Assembly (NCBI GenBank): GCA_013399115.1 | Contig: VXAA01005284.1 | Span: 196 to 64,195, forward strand | Source of the DNA: Anseranas semipalmata | Lineage: Eukaryota; Chordata; Aves; Anseriformes; Anseranatidae | Length of the DNA: 64,000 bases | Direction of reading: 5' to 3' | Shown here: piece after piece, positions 36,701 through 51,700 of the stretch | How positions within the stretch are numbered: the stretch's first letter is position 1 | Layout: every line of letters begins with the position of its first letter | The notes under the pieces: generated by a model | Database searches by the model: none | What the model was told of the DNA's origin: nothing | Seen by the model: only the letters and a program-made list of their open reading frames with translations | Translations under genes and position numbers: made by a program

Positions 36701-39700
36701 CTTCGCGTGGAAGTCCCTGGAACTCGGCATTTCCCCAGGATTTGTGAGAACTGAAAATTCCAAGTGAAACCTGGGGAGCAAGGCTGCTGCCGCCAGGTAC
36801 TTTGTCACCGACCAGTCCCTCTGCGATGGGGCTGGTACCCTGCAGCGCTGGGGCGATGGGAAATTCCCTGTATCCTCTGCTGGGCTGAAAACGTCTCAAT
36901 CTGACACACAAAAGCCCTTTCTCGCTTTACCAGGAGACAATATTCCTCTCCTTTCACGCTTTGCAGTGTGGCCCCATCAGCATCCTTGTGTGTATTTCCA
37001 GCCCTGACTTTGTAATACGGATCACAGCTGGTTGGTTTGAATTTCCCCAGAGTTACCCAGGATGCTGCTGAAAGCACAGGAAGAGCAGAAATGCTTTAAT
37101 CAGTTAAATCAATCAAACAGAAAAAGTAGACTAGACCTTAAAATTTACCCTGCGACCTTTGGTGCTAGCTGCGATGACGTCTTTGTTCTATTTCTTTAAG
37201 CGCGAGAGTTTATTGGGACTTGGCAGAATGGTGCAGCGAGGAAGACACGCGAGGGGGGTTTGCTAAGTTAAAAAAAGAAAAAGAAAATGTCAGCGAGAAA
37301 ATGGAAATACCCTGATGTTTCTTCAGCCTGGTGCTGGAGTCGGTCTCTCTCTCCTCTTGCAGGGAAGGGGCTCCTTTTCCGTTCGCTTGACTATGGCCTT
37401 ATTTAATCAGTTTGCTCTGACATGGAGCCAAGAACGGGCTTTGCTGTGCGATGCCGGGTCCTGTGTGCGTTCAGGCATCCACAGCTGCTCCCTAGCAAGG
37501 GCTGGCTTTTGACTACTGAGGTATTTTTTTATAGCCACAGAGGGCAACTATTAATAGATGAGATTTACCAAAACACAGAGCTACGCAGCGTGGTGTGGAG
37601 GGGAAGAGGGAAACCTGTGTGATTTATGCTAGGAAAATTCCATGTCGAAATTACACTGAAAGACACAGTAAAAGTGAATATGCCAAGAAGGGGATTTAAT
37701 CTGTTACTTGGGCCTTGCCAGTATTTCTGCTCCGTTAATGATTTGCTCCATCACATGAAGTACGTTGCTGAATTATTTCTTCAGCATTGAACAGCACAAA
37801 TTATACTAAGGATAAAGATAAGACACACAGGCAGAAAATATCGGCTTTTCTGAGATTTGATTAGGCTGCGAAAGAAATGCCAAAAGGAAACAGAGGCATT
37901 CCTGACCCTGAAGACATTTCAGTTTGATCAGATGCGGGATTAGGGGTAAAATGTGAAGAATTCCACGTTGTGTGGTAGGAATGAGCTGATGGGGAACTTG
38001 CCTCTTTGTTTATCGATTCATTTATAATTTCTGTGATACGATGTAATGAGACTTGTGCCCTTGTCAGACTCGCAAATAGTATTTGCGTATCGAGGAAGAC
38101 AGGCTAGGGAGCATTGAGAGAAAGGAATGAGGTTGTCAATTTAAGCTTCTTTTGCAGTCAGATCTCAGACATTGATTAAATAACATAAAATCCAGAGGAT
38201 ATCAATTAATAGACCCATTCCTGTAATCATCTATACAATTTTTGTGCACTTTCCAAAGGCACAAAAGGGAATTATATGCCCAAAACATGACCCACTGACG
38301 ACGAGTAGTGTGTGGGTATCAGAAAACCCTTTACATTTGAAAAGCGTTTCCTTAATTTATTTTGCATTTGCTTGATTTATTTATTTGTTTTGTTTAATTA
38401 AAATGAGATAGGGAAGGATTAACTGGTAAAAAATTCTAAGTAAATAAAGAAATACGATGCACTTGTTTGGAGAGTAGGGGTAGACCTCAAAAAGGCGAAA
38501 GCACGGTTTGTTTCAGGGGAGCATCACCGAGTATGAAGATGTTCCCAAACTGTCTGAACTGCTTCGCTTTGCGGAGCTGGCTGAGAACAATTACAAAATG
38601 GCAATCTTCCGTGATCTCCAGATTTCCATGAGCTTGGTGATGCTCTATTCCTGTCTTCAATCCCAGTGAGCACAAATGAAGACAAACATAAGAATGCCTG
38701 AGAAATATTAACAAGTACATAAACATTTTTCAGAATACCTTGATATGTTTGCACTTGGTATTTCTCGGTAAAGGTTTTATTTTACTTTCATGCACGGCTT
38801 GGTTTCTGTTAAGGACTGATTCTGTGTGTTGCTGATTCCTCCCAAAATGTGTAGTTGCAACTGTCCTTTATCGCTGAGGATAAGCCTTGGCTATTTGTAG
38901 CTGTTGCTCAGTTAGTTCCTTAGGGGAGCAGTCATGCCATCTGCTCGCAGCAGGGATAGACACACAGCATAGGCACGATCCAGAGAATTAAATCTTAAAG
39001 TCTTTATAATTGAAGGCAGAAGGTAGGTACTTCCACTAGGATGCAGAGCACCTAGGTTAGGGGCTGAAAATAGGTATGTAAATGCCGTGTACGATTTACA
39101 TCAGGCTTCCCCATCACACTGCATTCCTTAACAGTCATTCAATCATCTCTATTTTTACGTGTGTAGTATTGTTCCAAATGTGTGTTATGCTTTCTGTCTG
39201 GAGTAAGTTACGCATCCCAAGCTCTTTGAAGTCTGTAGAAAGATTGAACTCCAACAGACTTCAGTCTTTGGCTTGGATCTCCACATCCAGAGCACGAGTG
39301 AGGTCGAGAGCCTTCCCGAGACGAAGGGCAATAGCTAAGAGGGAAGCTCCTACAGAACAGCACTGCACTGGAGTAAGTGGAAGAAATGTTTTGGGTAAGG
39401 ATTGATGGCAGCAGTTCACAGCATTATGAAAATTACTTCCCTTTTGCCTCCAGCCTTTTTACCACTGCTGTGTCAGTGCCAAAAACCAGAACTCACTCAC
39501 TAATTCTTCCAGAATTGATCGGTCATGATAAACTTCCAAACACAGAGTAAAATGCTTCCGTCAGACACATCAGTGTTTCTCCCAATTTGCCTGAAGATAT
39601 CTGTGCCGTTTGATATCCCCTCTGCACCCACTTGGATTCAGATAAAGGATAGAAGTTCCTGGCTTCCTCCTCGTCTGCTCGGAATTCCTCTGATAGTTTT

Positions 39701-42700
39701 ACTTTCTGGGGATAGATTTATTCATGTGTTTTTGCCTCAAAATGTCTTGTTTTGCCTTAAAAATGCAGGCTTGTCCTTGTCTTGATCAGACAATTTTTTT
39801 ATACATATATTTATCCGGAAATGATAGCCAGAGAACTTCCAGTTTCCGATCTAGCAAACGATCGGTAGGAGGTAGTCCAAGAGGTGGTTTCAGCGTGCCG
39901 CCTTCTGCCCCCACCCCAAGTGATAAGGCGGGAGCTCAGGTTTTCCGAAGTTCTTGAGATGTACTTGAGCTGGCAGCAGAGGAGTTGCAGAAGCGAGGGA
40001 ATTCTCCCTCTCAGTCTCTGACAAGTAGATGCAAGACATTTCATGCTGACATACGTTTTATAAGCTCAGGTTTGTATAATTAGGGGTCTGTGTGCAGGAA
40101 TCAGTGGGCAAGAATGACAACCTGCAATTTTTGCTGGATCCTTTGCGAAGTTAGGTTTGCAGTCATCAGGATCTTAAGTCCTATAGTAGTTGTTAGTGGC
40201 ACGTTACTGATAAATTACTGCAGTAAACCGGTGGAGGTTGGTTGAGATACCTGGTTGAGATACGCAAGTTGAGTGACAGAGGGTGAAGTGTCATGGGGAA
40301 GACTGAAGTCAGACTGCGTGGCCTGCCTACAGTGGTGATACTCCTGGCAAAAGTTGGTAAAGAAATTTGGCATGAAGGAAAATCGGTTTTCCCTCTCTTG
40401 TCTTACTGTTTGACAATGGATAACAGATCTTTGCATTCTCGTAGCGCTTTGTTAGGAGTCTGTGTTTGATTCAAGTGGATCCACAGGCTTGTGGTGCCAA
40501 AACAGGCAATTTCTGCACTCATGTCTGAAGGCCAAATATATGGGTATGATTTCCTCTAGTTTACTGTTACATGCTGGATCAGTATTGTACCTTTCATAAT
40601 CTGCCAGTCCAATTTTGTAGGGTCTTGGGAAATGTGTCCTCCAGGGAATGCTTACAATCAGTCTTATGTTTTGGACTGATAGTGCCTGCTTTCTGGTGTA
40701 CGTGTTAGCAGATCCATATGCGAGGCAACACAAATGTCTTCCCATCCACCTAATAACCTCGGCTTTTGATGTGTCTGCTGCCCCCTGTTTTCTTAAGGGG
40801 TAGAGGACCTTTTCTGCTTGACATATCCTTCAGTTCAAGAAATGTCCACTCTCAGAAGCACACCTGTGCAATGCCTTTTTCTTTACCTTGTATCTTTGGA
40901 GAAGATTCAGGTCCTGCGAGGTTTAAATACAAGAAGGTTCCTGAGAGCTTGGAAGAGGCACTTTTACATCTCTCCTGCACCGCTTGTCTCTGGCTCAGCA
41001 GAGGGAAACGAAGGGCAGGATTTTGATGTTAGGGAGTTAGTTATCTTAGCAATACGTGTTACAGCCATTGCTACCACGTGTTCCATCTCCCAGTGGTAGT
41101 CGCTTGACAAAGTCATCATCTACTAAGACCTCTCTCCCTCACCTCTTTTCCTTTCTTTCTGTCTTCCTACTGAACAGGAATAGAGGATGTAAAAAAAAAA
41201 TAAAAATTGTTGGATTCAGAAAATGCACTGTCCACAGTATTTTCTTTCTGCAGCTCTGAACTATTTCAGTTGCAGGTGTGTTGGTGTTTCTGCCAGATCA
41301 CCTGGCAATTTACTGTGGATTCTGGGAACTTCAAAGCTAAGTGTTCTTATGCGAAATTTCTGTTTCTGTGACTGACATTTTCTGTTTCCTTGTAATCTCT
41401 TTATTGCTGGGAAAGAACAAGTGTAACCAGCTTTCACGGATCTCATAATATTTGAATCTGACTATTCATTTTTTATTTTTTCTTAAAAAGTGTGTTCAGG
41501 ACTTCACTGCTGAAGAGAAAGACTTGTGGGTATGACTCACCAATAACCCCCCCCCCAAAAAAAAAAAAAAAAAAAGAAAAGAGCTAAACATTAGTTCTTT
41601 ATTGAAACAGGGAGAAAAAAAAATCTCATGAACTTTGAAAACCTGCAGCTTTTAGTGCCAGGGCATAAGGTTTTCTTGGTTTCCCTGGAGCAGAGTCTCC
41701 ATCACCAGGCTATGTTCTTTGCAATCTCACTTTGGTCTCTCCTACTTTTTCCCGCATAAGATGAAACGAGGAAATTTCAACCAGTCTCACCTGAATCAGG
41801 TTTTCATTTCTTTCTCAGAAAAGAGGAAAATTAGGATTATCCTAACTATAAGCCATTGATATCTGCCCACTGCAGCAGGACCAACTTTATGCACAACCCT
41901 GCCAGAAGGTTAAGAAATGAGATTTGGAAGTTCATGAGTTGTAAAAACAAAAACAGAAGAGAAGCGGCATCTCCAAAGAAAAAGTGATGTTTTGCAAGAT
42001 GCATATTTGGGCTGATTATTTTGGCCCATCATTTCCAGAAATATCTGTAATAAACATGCTGGGTCCTTTGTGGTTATATATGATTTTATTTATTTTTTTT
42101 TGATGATGTCGGCCTGATTCCAAGTTTCTTTTTGTTCCAATAGCAATGTATATCTCACTTTGCAGTGCAGGGTTTATGTGCAGGGAGGATTAATGTCAAA
42201 AAGTGAGATGAAAGGAGCAAAGAATTTGATCTTGTTCTTTTTTCATCCTGCATTTTTTACTGCATGCTAATTAGAGAAGATGCTAAAGGAGTAGCTCAGT
42301 GTCCAGACCCCTCGAAGGCCCAGCCGCACACCCCTGCAGGGACAGCGCGAGGTGTCACCCTTCGGAAGGAGCTGTGACTAGTGGTGGTCACCCTGAGGCT
42401 TGGTGCTCCCCAGCCTGACCCGCCTTCGGCTTCCTAAAAATCACCGATGTTCCTGTGGTCGGTGGCCCACCGGCGCTGCTCCAGGCACGGTCCTCACCCC
42501 GCTGCCAGCTTGGGGCTACCTGCTGCAGGGGCTGGTGGCCCAGGTGGCTGTTGCTGAGCCCCGCACACAGCAGGATCCGCTCAGGAGGGGAACCCCGTGC
42601 TTTTGGTGTACTTAAAGGGGGGGCACGAGGAGTTTCCCAGTGCTTCACAAGTGCCAAAACCTGGATCACTCCAGCCATGATTGCCAAGGCTCTTGTTTGG

Positions 42701-45700
42701 GCAGGCTGTAACTGTGACTTCCAGCCTGACCCCAGAGCCACTAGGGTGGGGATGAGAGACAGGGCTGGAGTTGAATATTAATAGTGGGAATTGTTAGACA
42801 ACTCTCATAGAGAGTTGCTATGAACTACTCCTATAATTAAAGGAAATTCCGTGTCAAAGCTTCAAGTTTCCTCTTGATCTCTAGCTTCCAGTCTGATTAA
42901 CAGAGCTTCTACCTAACTCTTGACCTGATTGAAGAGAGCGATGACAGGCTGCATTCCTGGTCTCTGGTGCTTTTCATAAAGAATCAGGTTTATTCTGGTG
43001 ACTGAAACCAAAATGTCCTTTACTTGAACTATTGTGCAGTGTGCTATGCACGTATCTCTTGGTTGTTCTTGGAAGCTCTTTGGGATGAGAGGTGGTATGT
43101 AAATGCCAAATATTATTAGAACGGTGGCTGCTCACTCATTGAAAGCAGAGCCCTGGTTCCACAAGAAAATCTGTTTCTGAACTGAATGTGCTACATCGTC
43201 TTTGAAACAGCAAAGCCGAGGGATTCAGGAAGGACCGGCTCATTGTAGGGAGCTCTGACTTTCCATCTGCTGAGCACCGGACCTTTAGGACTTGTCGGAG
43301 ATTGTAAAATATGGGTAGAAGATTGTAAAATAAGAGTGAAGGATTGTAAAATATGATTGGTGGCCACCAGCAGAAAACCTGAAGGATCAGTAACACAAAC
43401 CACCACGTATATAAAAGAAAGATGATCCGTGTTATCAAAGAACGTAGACTCGAGATTGCGCTTCTAATCCTAGCTGTCACACTGAATGATTATGTTCCTT
43501 TGAACAAATTATTGCGTTTCTGTACCTCGGTTTTCTTGACAAGGGAAATTCTTCTGTTTGCCTGTTTCATGGCTTCTTCAGGCATGGTAACATTTCTCGA
43601 GGGGAGGCCCAGCGCAAGGGTTCTTGTCCCACTTTAGCACCACTTAAGCCCTTGGACGGGATTTGGAGCGGTGCAGAGGGCTTGTGTCAGGGCTTTGACC
43701 AGAGTGGAATTTCTCTCTTCATGTTTAGGAAGCGTTTGGAGGCCCAGAGGGGAAGCACTGTGGAAGTGCCAAGCAGTATAACTGATGGTTAAAATAGCCC
43801 GAAGTATATGTACCTTCCTATACTGATTTAAATTGTCGAGTATACGTGAATGAGGCTTGCTGCAGCCAAAAGGGGTTTCAGAAAAGAGGCAAAGGAAATC
43901 TGTTTAAACAACTGGTTCCTGAAAATATCCTTACGCCACTCCTTTCTTTATCGTTTGACTTTTCTCCTTGTTACAATGGTTCAGCCTGTAGAGTCTGGAA
44001 AAACATCAGGGTAACCAGGGCAGAGGGAATATCAGATGGAGATGAGGGATGGATAAGAGACAAATTACAGTACATTTCTCATGGGTCATTTGGCTTTAGG
44101 CTTGAAAAGGAGAGAGAGAAAAATCCCAAAGTAGTAAAAGAAACAAAAGGAGACAATCAAAACAAATAAACCTGCCAGTATTGCTGATTTCAAAGGTCTG
44201 CGAAATGTGCATATATGCTTCATAATGCTTTGCTATTTTAAAGATATGTTTCTTGAAATGTTCCATGCTTTAATCCTACTCACTGTCTCAGAAGTTAATT
44301 GTACAGTAAGATCACAATTCTCTTTGCCAAGGCTTTCCCTTTGTTTTCTTTTTTTCTCCTCCTGCAAGTTGGCTGGCCAGCATATCTTTCCCTAGTTCTG
44401 TGGAGCTGGTTAGCTTCATTATTTTTTAGAGTCGTGCGAGGAAACAGGGGTTTTGGTTCTTGCTGCACAAGTGAACTCAAATGTTCCTCTGTACTTGGAT
44501 GTAAACCTTGCGAAGGAAGAAGGCTCAGTGATCACATATTTACGGTCTGTAGCACTGCAACTCTATACAACCCTATGTAAAGGTTATATAAAGGTGGGGG
44601 TCTCTGCTATAAGCAGTGGGCAGTGAAGGCAGAGAGGATAAAGGGAGGGGGTTGAATCATCTTGTGTCCATTAACAGCCACCCCAAACTTTTGCCCGGAG
44701 CTCAGACAGAACATATTTGACATTTGAAAATTTTTGCATCATCTTTTTCCCCATTCTTTTTCCCTGAGCCTCTACTCTTTCTTATCCTGGCCAGAACCAG
44801 CAGCAAAAGTGCCGGGAAAAAAAAATCTGTTTTCACTGTATTTCTGAATCTGAGCCCAGGTTTGTGAAGGATTTGGCAAGGATTTACAAACCTTTGAGAG
44901 AATCCGTGTGGAGATCTGAGGAAACCCGCCTCCCTCCTTAAAAAAGCAAGTTGCGTTGGCCAGAAATTGGGCAAAAATTGGTTGTTTCAACTGAGGTTTC
45001 CTTTGAGATTTTGGATTTGAACCTGAAGCTGCACTTTGAGAATCAAATTTTGCTCTGACTAACTCTAGATTTACTGGAGCAAATACATCGCAGTCAGCGC
45101 TGATGCTTTGTGCGCAGCCCAGTGAGAACTGAAGTTGGCTCCAAGTGCGAGCTCACATGAACCAAAACGAAAGAGGACCCAGACCAACGTTTGGAGCAGT
45201 CCAGCCGTCAGGTTTGTTCCAACCTGTTGCTGTGGTTCAGCCCGTTCTGTAGATACTGCATTTACAACATCCAGAAGTTATCTGTAGGCAGTTGTATGAA
45301 ACACGGCCGTGTCATTTGTTAGCAGTCTTCTTGTCTAGAAAGTCCGCTAGGGCTGAGCAGGGGTGCAGCACTGGGGTTGTGCTGATGATAATACTGGGTT
45401 TAGGAATTTAGTAGCAAATAATTTCCTTTATGTATGCATTTGTTTGTTTGTTTTCCTTGCAGTCCTATGGATTTATCATGCAGTAGAAATGTGCTTATTT
45501 CTAGGATTGTCTAGAAGTGCTGTTGGAAAGCCAGCGTTTCAAGGCAAATAAAATGAAACTGATGACTTCACAATTGTAAAAAAATTGCTACTTTAGAGCA
45601 CGGAGCTGCTCTCAGTCTCTGTTCCAGATAAAGAAAACCCAGACCCAAACGAGTCCCATATTTTACACAGTAAAAATCTTCTTTTTCTATATTTTTCCTA

Positions 45701-48700
45701 TTTTTTTTATGGGATGAGTAAAGCCTGAGTCACCAACATAATGGTAGAATTAATTCAGTTTGGAAAAGAGGACACCCTAGCATCAACAAACACCCAGACT
45801 TTTGCAACCATGTGGGCTTTTATTTTGTAATATGTGTTACTTAGGGATGGCCTTCAGTGCAGGACCTGCCGTTGGTGTAAAAACACCTCGTGCGGCTTTA
45901 GCCAGCTAACCGGAATGCGGTAACAGCGTCACCGCAACGACACAGAGTTCAGCACCGCCTACTGAATTTACCCAAGAAGCTGGGTCTGTATTTCAGCAAT
46001 GATGCCAAGTCTTTTCTTGGATCCTTATCATTATTTTTTCTTTTCCACAAACATCCTCTTGCTTTCTCTTTGTAAGGGGAGATCAGATTTGGGGGCTATA
46101 AAGGACATTTTGCTGCAGTAGATAAACCAAAATTCTTTAAAGGCTGCCAAGCCTACATGTGCTGACAGTGCTCGCAATTTATGCTTTTGGACATGACCTA
46201 GTGACTGCCTGGTTTGGATGCGGTCAGGATTACAGTTAGACATTTGGATGTCAGTGTGAATACAGGCAGTGATCTGGATCTAAACAGGGACCAAAAACCT
46301 TTCACTTGTAATATTCTGGCTCCACTCTATTTCAGGCTCTTTCCCAATCACTGAAAGATTTATACCTTTATCAATAAATTATCATGACTTTTACTACACT
46401 TACACCAGTGTCTTAAATTAACACTAAACTAAATGTAGATGAGGCACACTTCCTGCTTCACATGATTTATGACAATCTGTCTGAAATGAGGAGTAAAATT
46501 AAATTTGCCAACAAAGGCAGATCTTTAACATGAGGTCAGACAAAAATTTTAGCAAGTCCACTGCTAAAGAGGGTTTGTAGGTTGTCCTTTTTTATTCACG
46601 TTTTTGATAAAGCTATAGCACTTTAGACCAAAAAAAAAACAAAAACCAGTAGGAACACTGCAGGTCTGAAAGCTCTACTGAGTATTTTATGTCAGGATGG
46701 AGTTGATAGACAGGAGGAATATAGCAGTTATATGGCACTAATAAGCTTTCAGCTTGAGGATTGTCTACCTTTGATGACCAGCCTTTAAGAAAGATACGGA
46801 GACTGCAGATGAGAGCATCAAAAATGACCAGAGGTCTTAAAAATATGACCAGTGGGGACAGACTGAAGAAATAAGGTGGTTTTGGCCTAAAAACAAGATG
46901 ATTTGCAGGGGATATAATAAGCTTTGAAATAAGTAATAGATTTGGTAAAGCAGAAGGGAATCACCTAACCTTCCTGTCTGAGGGCAATGGCACAAATAGT
47001 CATCACTTCTGTTGCAGCAAAAAAGGTTCAGGTAGACCTTAAGAAAAACTTCCTGGCAGTATAGGTTTCAAAACATGGAGTGCTGGATGCTGGGACAGTT
47101 GCAGAGTCCTTGTCACGTGTGGTCCTAAGTACGAGCTAGATAGCAGTGTGTTTGGTACGACATACGGGGATGCTCCTGCTCTGGGGTGGTGGGCTGGCAG
47201 TGGTGGTCTCTGGGCATCCTTTCCAGCTTGGTTTTTCTGTGCCTCCATGACAGAAGGCAAAAGGCAGCTTGTATACTGGCATCAACACCGCATCTCCAGA
47301 AGAAGAGCTCCATGTCTAACCACCCCAGACTCAGAAATCGCAGGGGGAAAAGCTAAATTGTAATTGTGTGTGCCTGCCAAATGGACCCATTTCAAGGTCA
47401 GCTTTCAGTGCTGTTAAGTCATGGCTCTTGCCATTATCTTCAGGAAGCACATCATTTATCTCAAAACTGTCCTTGCTGCTCACTGTAGATATTTAAAAAT
47501 CTCTAGGTGGACACTGCATGCACCCTGAAACCTTGGGCCCCCCTTGTTGCTTGAGCAGAGGGGATGGGCGGTTGGTGACTGCCCATTCACAGAGCGACTG
47601 CTGCGGTTTTTGCTGCCTTAATGAGTTAGTATCAGTCCTGGGGCCAAGACCAGAGCCAGAAGGAGTGAGGGGATGCAGCTGAGATGCATTGGTCACACCG
47701 CGTTGGGAACCACACCTAGGTCAGACACTTTTTGAGGCTGACTTCCCAAGAAGATGCCGGTTTGCTTTTTTGTTGTTGTTGTTTTGTTTTACGTAGTGAA
47801 ATGCAGTGCCTTTTATTCCTAACAAACTTACCAGACAGTTGGAGACTGTACTCCATAGCGAGCAGATAACTAAGTTCCTACTCTTTGTGTGGGGTCTCAC
47901 AAATAATACCCTAAGTACTCTGTTTTCTTGCTGTAAAGTGACACTTGTCTTTGAAGGAAAAAACAAAACAGAGCAAAGTCAAACAGAGAATAACTCAGAG
48001 CAAAGAGCAGAAAACATTTCCTAACAATAAGGGCTGGAAGGCTCTGTCTGCCATGCAGAAGCAACCACGAGAGCAGGAGGCTGCACCGTGGCTATGTTAG
48101 GGCAAGCTGCTCTCTGGCTCCGAACCTGGAAGAAAATGGGGGAGGAGGAAGAGCTTCCAGCCACTTCTAAAACTGCTCGACTCCAGTCACCGAGGCCAGA
48201 TTTAATATGATTGGACCTGATACCTGATACCGACCGAGTTTAAAAGCTGTTGTCAGATGTGCATGTAGCTAAGGGCAGAGGTTTGAGACTGGATTTGGCT
48301 TTGGAGCTGAGGGCCAGCAGAAGGTTGCTCCTCGCAGTGGTCCCCATGGCCAGATGGGGCTCTGGGCGTGGGGGACGAGCCTGCTGGCCGGGGGCTTCGC
48401 CTGGCCACCTGGGGACACGTCCTGCTGCGTAGAAGCCACAGCCCAAATGGAGAGGAAATGGGCTTGACAGATGAGACAGGCGCGGGGATAATGGCTCGTG
48501 TGACGGATGGGGCGGGCTGCGTGGCGGGCAGGGCAGTCGCAAGGCACTGCTAGATGAGCTAAAGGCTCCATTAGACTGAAACTGGAGCGCTGGGTGGGAT
48601 GCATAGCACTGACTGAGCTCTGGGGCTTACTGGGTGAGAGCAAGCTGCTGTACAGCACAGCTTTCAAAGTGGAGGAAAAAAAGAAAAACAACAACCCAAA

Positions 48701-51700
48701 GCTTTGCATTGGACAAATAGGTCAGTGAAAAGATCTGGGTGGGAATGTGCACGTTGCCTGATACACTTCGGTGTCCCAAATGGCCTTAAACAGACCATAG
48801 AATTTCTATGTCTAAAACAGATTCCAGCAAAGGAGACCTTTTATGATGCACTAATAGGCTCATTAGGCTTTCTTGAGCTAGGCACGCTCACAGCATCGTA
48901 TGTTTTTTCCATTACAGGAATTACACGTGTTTTGTTGTGCTTTGGGTTTTGTTTTGTTTTCCACATAGACTTGCCCTGACAGTTCCCCATTCAGGTTTAT
49001 ATTGGAGGTACCATCTCGAGCCAATGAATTTTATGAAATATGTTGCTGGCACTCACGGAGAGATGCATAAAGGAAATATTCTAATGACAGTTGGAAAGGC
49101 TTTGATCCGTTTCCAAGACTGCACTCATGTCTTTGAAATGCGAGTTTGGCAGTGCTGGAAAGGCTGGGCTCTTTGGCTCTCTTTGGCACAAGCCCATGTG
49201 ACAGACATTATGTCCTCTATCAGGGGACCCACATAACCTTGAGAAGTGTAAGCAATGCTCGCAGATTGCATTGGGTCAGATAGTCTGGGCTGATAACAAA
49301 GCAGCCGCGGCAGCAGGGGGGAGTCAGCCCAGTCCAACGCAATAACCGAAAACTATTTTGACCTGGTAACTGTTGGGTCTGCTGCCTGCGGCTATGTAGT
49401 TGGACATGAACTGCAAAAGTAGTTAATTTATGCCTCCTTGAGTGTAGGAATGTGGTGATGATGGATAGGGATGGGAGGTTATTAGAAACATGGGGAGGAA
49501 GGAGAGGATGGAATTCCAGCTCATGTTTTTATCTCTTACACACACACACGTTCCTTTGCATACATACTCTTGGCTGGCTTGCATGTGTGCAGAGTCCAAA
49601 GCCTTGCTTACACTCACACCTCCGTTCATGCACGCACATGTTCACACGCTTACAAGGGATTTGCCTAAGCTAAATGCTTTAGCATGTTTATGTGTTGGGG
49701 GTTGCAGTGTGCTTTTACAAAGGGGTTTGCATTTACTTCCTCCCAAGCACGGCCTGTTTACACCTACTCCTGTGCAGAGCCTTTGCTAAAAATCCTCTTA
49801 GCATTCTGCTCTGATACCATCTGAATATATTCTGCTCCCTCACAGACATGCGCTGTCTAGCAGAGAAGCAGTGGCAAGAGAAATACTGTAAAACTAAGTC
49901 CAAGTGACTTATTACAGTGGATTTACGTAAGACGTGAATCCAGTCTTGGTGATGCACTGACATCACCGGCCAATTAGTTAAATGCTGTCTGCAGTAATAA
50001 TCCATATACAAAACAGCCCTGGATGGTGAAGCACATAGCCTGCATGCAAGTAACTGAGAGAGCGATTGTGGCTACGCATCGAGAATATAAATGGGGGTTG
50101 GATCGTTTAAAAATAAGCAAAACGACAGCTGAGAATAAAGAAATATCAGTTTAAATAATTTGAAACCATAAGAGAAGAGTGAGGATAAAGCTGGTAGTCT
50201 CAGGAGGGGAGTTTGATTGTAGTTGCTGCTACAGGGATTTGCATAGGCAATAAAGCATCTGTATCCAGAGTCAACAACTACCGTCTCAAATACATACGGT
50301 GGGCCTTTCCTTCCCACAGTGATACAAAACACAAACATTTTTCTACCCAGGGGTATGCAATGCTTCTGTTTCTGTCCTTTCCTCTCTTGCACAAAGTATC
50401 ACGTTGCTCTCACATTCTCTTACACTTTCACTCGCTCTCTTTTGCTGATGCTGACACATGTGCAGACATACGCAAGTCCCCTCCACTTGCACACATCTTC
50501 TGTCACATTTTCCCCGATACGCTTACACTTTCATTTGGAAATGCTCATTAGCTCTCATATGTAATTTCAAACTAGTGCTCATGGGCACATTTAACTGTGA
50601 GCCCATGTTTGCAAAAGATGTTTTCAAAGGCACAAAGAAGATCCTGGAAATAGATTGAGCACAGCCTCAGATCATTGTACAGATACTTGCAAAACAAGCT
50701 GGAGGGAAAGCTCTGTGTATTTTCAGAAGATGTGTTGGGAACAGTGGAGAGATGAGAAATCTGTAAAGGGTCACAGTGCTGACCTGTCCTTCAGGATGTC
50801 ATCCACATTGATTGGAAGATAAACATTGTATGGAATGGAAACATACCCTTCCATTGGTGTCCCCAAAGAGCACGTCTTCCTCCATGAGTCAGCGAGGGCC
50901 TGGGGACACCCAGCCGTGAACTATTTTGGAGGCAATGACTTCAGCAAGTGGCAGGGGAAGCTATTGTGGAAATATGAATGTGTTTTCCATTGGGGAGTCC
51001 TCCAGGGAAGGACAGAAAGATCTTGGTGCTGAGCCAACTCCCCTGTTTTTTTTTTCACCCTTCTGGGAACGAAAGCCTTGCAAAGTATGCAAGGAACCCT
51101 ACTTACTGAATGTGAGCGCATTTGGTTTGTGCAAGCTACATGAATCTATACACATGTACTTATGGAAAGGGGGACTTAAGGAAGGAGGAATGAACTGCTC
51201 GAGACCATAATGGTGTCCTTCCCTAACAAGCTGGTCAACCATGCTTGACCCAGTGTGATCTCTCTTTCCATTATTTCCACCTGTCAAGCGAAGACAGCAC
51301 AACTCATCCATGTTTTAGGTCTGGTGTTAGCACTGCACTTAGAGTCAAGAGGCAATGTGAGCTGGGGACAGAGAACTTGTGGTTTTACGCTTATGCTTCA
51401 GCTTTCTTCAGCTCTGCTCCGAGTTAGATCCTCACAGTGCCACTGGAACCAGCGGGGCACCACGGTATGCACTTCGCCAAGTAGTTCCTCCTGTATTCTA
51501 GCAATGACGGAGTCTACTTCTTTCAAGTAGTGCCAAAAGTAATTCTAGTGGCCATCAAGCTTAAGGGACTGGCTTTGCTTGCCCACAGGCAGATTGCTCT
51601 GTAACCTCCAGATGTCCCAAAAGCTAAGAAACCATGCTCATCTTGGCACTTCTGAGGAGCCATAGGAATGCCATGGTATGGGACCAGCCACTCCACTGGC

